Source of the DNA: Bombus terrestris
Taxonomy: Eukaryota > Arthropoda > Insecta > Hymenoptera > Apidae
NCBI RefSeq assembly: GCF_910591885.1
Contig: NC_063270.1
Span: 1,798,001 to 1,862,000, forward strand
DNA length: 64,000 nucleotides
Reading direction: 5' to 3'
Position numbers and translations under genes: made by a program. The notes below the pieces were generated by a model. That model was not told the origin of the DNA. It saw only the letters and a list, made by a program, of their open reading frames with translations, and did not search any database. This document shows positions 62,093-64,000 of this stretch, piece by piece. How positions within the stretch are numbered: the stretch's first letter is position 1; each line of letters begins with the position of its first letter.

Positions 62093-63803
62093 CTGGAGAA
62101 TGTTTAGAAGTGGTCGCCTAAGGTGACATCAGGGCAAAAGAGTTTGGGGTTACAGTGTCCTGGTCTCTGACGTGATTTACGTTACACTCTGTACGGCAGA
62201 GTTTGACGCGAATTACGCGTAAACGATACAGCACTGCAATGTGTGACGAATAATGCTATTCAATGCTACGCAAGCACATTGGAACGAAATTTTTGATAAT
62301 TTTTGAAATGATAATTAAATTATAATTTTTCTTAAAGATATGATGCACATACTTTAACTTTAATAATTTACTGTAACAATTAATAATACAATTGAATGTG
62401 ATATATTTTAAAGCACGGTACGACACATATACCTACGTTATAATTTTCAGAACGCGATAGTGTTTTTCGAATTGCTCTTCGTTTCCTATTTCGAAGCGGG
62501 ATTTTGAGGTTGAAGATTCCAAAAAAATTATAAGGATACGGATCAGCACATTAAAAAGAGCATCTAATAATGGTATATTTATTTTAACGAAAAGCAACAA
62601 TTGATATCTGATACTGGCATACCAAAAACAAAAACTATATATTTTTCCTGTATATTGTTAACGCTATTATAAAACATTGCGAGGACGAAAAAGGTGTGAA
62701 GCAAAACAAATGAAATGGATCATTTAGTTCAAACGGCTAAGAGGTTAAAATATGAATCTTGAAGAAAAATAAACATGTATTAAATGTAATTGTTACGCCA
62801 CGAGGCTTACCATAGGCCGTATTCCTAACCGTCGCTCATGGCACTACAGTGTCGCAAACAGATCGTCTTACAGGACTGGCGAAATATATACAATGTAGCG
62901 ACAAGCGCATAGTTCTAGAAACGTCGATTCGCTTTCGGTCCGTTATTTCATATACACAAAGAAGGTGACATATGTGATCATAGGCGTGAACGGTGGCGTG
63001 ATCCGAGCGTAGTGGGGGCTGTCTCCGAGAGAAGACAAAACAAAAGATCGAAGGGCAATCAGTACCACTTGAGAATTCAAACGTTATGTATCGAGAGGTT
63101 CTGACGAATAACATTAAAGTCGCTTAGTCTACCGAATACATCAAGAAATATTATAAAATCGGGTCAAATTCCTATATCAAACTAATTGCATAATCGTTAA
63201 ATAATTTGTGGCGTGTCCGTTATATTATCTTAAATATTGTCAAACATACAAGTTTATGTTGACCCTGTTAATTCAGTGTTAAACTCATTAAACCATCTCT
63301 GTTATCTTGATCGAAACAGGAGAACGACCAATTCGCGGCGTCAATTATCCGAATCGTAGCGAGAATTTATCTTTCGTTGACGCGTTTTCCTCGCGACCGT
63401 GTCTCTCCGCGAAAACTCGTAACAGTAATTATAACTTTTATTTCTGGAAACCGTCTTTAAAATATGAATGTCAATACTTTCTTACGAAGTGTGAATTTTC
63501 CCTATTGAAAAATAAATGTAACTTCTACAATCCCGTTCTCCTTTATTAAATATTGAATTTTCTATTACAAATACATCAGTTTTCGTCCTTTTTCTTCCAT
63601 ATAATTTCGTAATGAGTGATAAAACTAATTTACATTTGTACCAGTTTATGAACATCAAGTTAAAGTTACTAGATGTGTAATTAAAAAACAAGAAAAATAT
63701 ACACTCCAGATTTAAAATCGTAAGGATATGGATACTAAACTTATAAAACTCATTATCACAGTGATATTTATTGACTGATCGTATTAAATAAAGCTAAATC
63801 AAA

Positions 63804-63805
<2 letters not shown>
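62093..63805. other. noncoding sequence at the right end
   Basis: No supported gene. If the cysteine-rich frame is real, this stretch would hold its intron and perhaps an upstream exon; the - strand frame at 62836-63114 contains a weakly signal-peptide-like segment (MRLSLHCIYFAS) but no convincing donor was seen. Confidence 0.5.

Positions 63806-63876
<71 letters not shown>
63806..63876. repeat. (AC)n microsatellite
   Basis: Perfect run of about 35 AC units (71 bp), the longest simple repeat of the window and a likely polymorphic marker. Confidence 0.98.
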
Positions 63877-63878
<2 letters not shown>

Positions 63879-64000
63879 ATATACATAATATTTAGTACTT
63901 TGTAGCTTATACATTGCTTTACTTTGTTATGTTGATTCAATTTTGAATTATTTTTCGAACATAGATCTAATTAAAACTGCTAAAAACGTTAAAACAGAAA

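Noticed and set aside
62836..63114. 92-codon - strand frame proposed as an upstream exon of the cysteine-rich gene
   Set aside because: It contains a weakly hydrophobic start (MRLSLHCIYFAS), but no donor in a phase compatible with the acceptor at 62092 was seen.

Overview
The window looks like AT-rich nuclear DNA of an insect, most likely a bee-like hymenopteran. The grounds are a spliced arthropod immunoglobulin-superfamily gene, R1-like and jockey-like non-LTR retrotransposon remains, a mariner deletion derivative and abundant AT-rich noncoding sequence. The species assignment is an inference; no operons, bacterial genes, CRISPR arrays or tRNAs were seen.

The one confident host gene is on the + strand. 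Six exons (8216-8401, 9279-9474, 12073-12201, 32577-32696, 34061-34231, 42770-43020) join in frame to 1053 nt, that is 350 residues plus a stop. They encode most of a three-Ig-domain cell-surface protein of the Dpr-interacting protein (DIP)/lachesin family, ending in a GPI-anchor-type tail. The exon or exons for the signal peptide and the first half of Ig1 were not found and probably lie before exon 8216, perhaps outside the window. Introns are about 0.9, 2.6, 20.4, 1.4 and 8.5 kb.

The 20.4-kb intron (12202-32576) holds a block of dead retrotransposons, both antisense to the gene. An R1-clade element (about 18.2-21.3 kb) has its reverse transcriptase split by a 779-bp unidentified insertion flanked by a 13-bp target duplication. 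A jockey-clade element (about 21.3-25.6 kb) has its ORF1/ORF2 junction interrupted by a 327-bp solo LTR, and its ORF1 end is tandemly duplicated. The 8.5-kb intron holds one copy of an 847-bp dispersed repeat (the second copy, about 98% identical, is at 53.7-54.5 kb) and a 219-bp mariner derivative that keeps the transposase C-terminus.

The first 8.2 kb and the 43-62 kb stretch are mostly noncoding: purine/pyrimidine-biased tracts, microsatellites, short tandem duplications and fragments of dispersed repeats. Near the right end, on the - strand, a cysteine-rich 78-residue reading frame (61855-62092) has a plausible splice acceptor in front and an AATAAA signal about 40 bp behind the stop. It may be the last exon of an unrecognised small gene and is the best candidate here for something undescribed.
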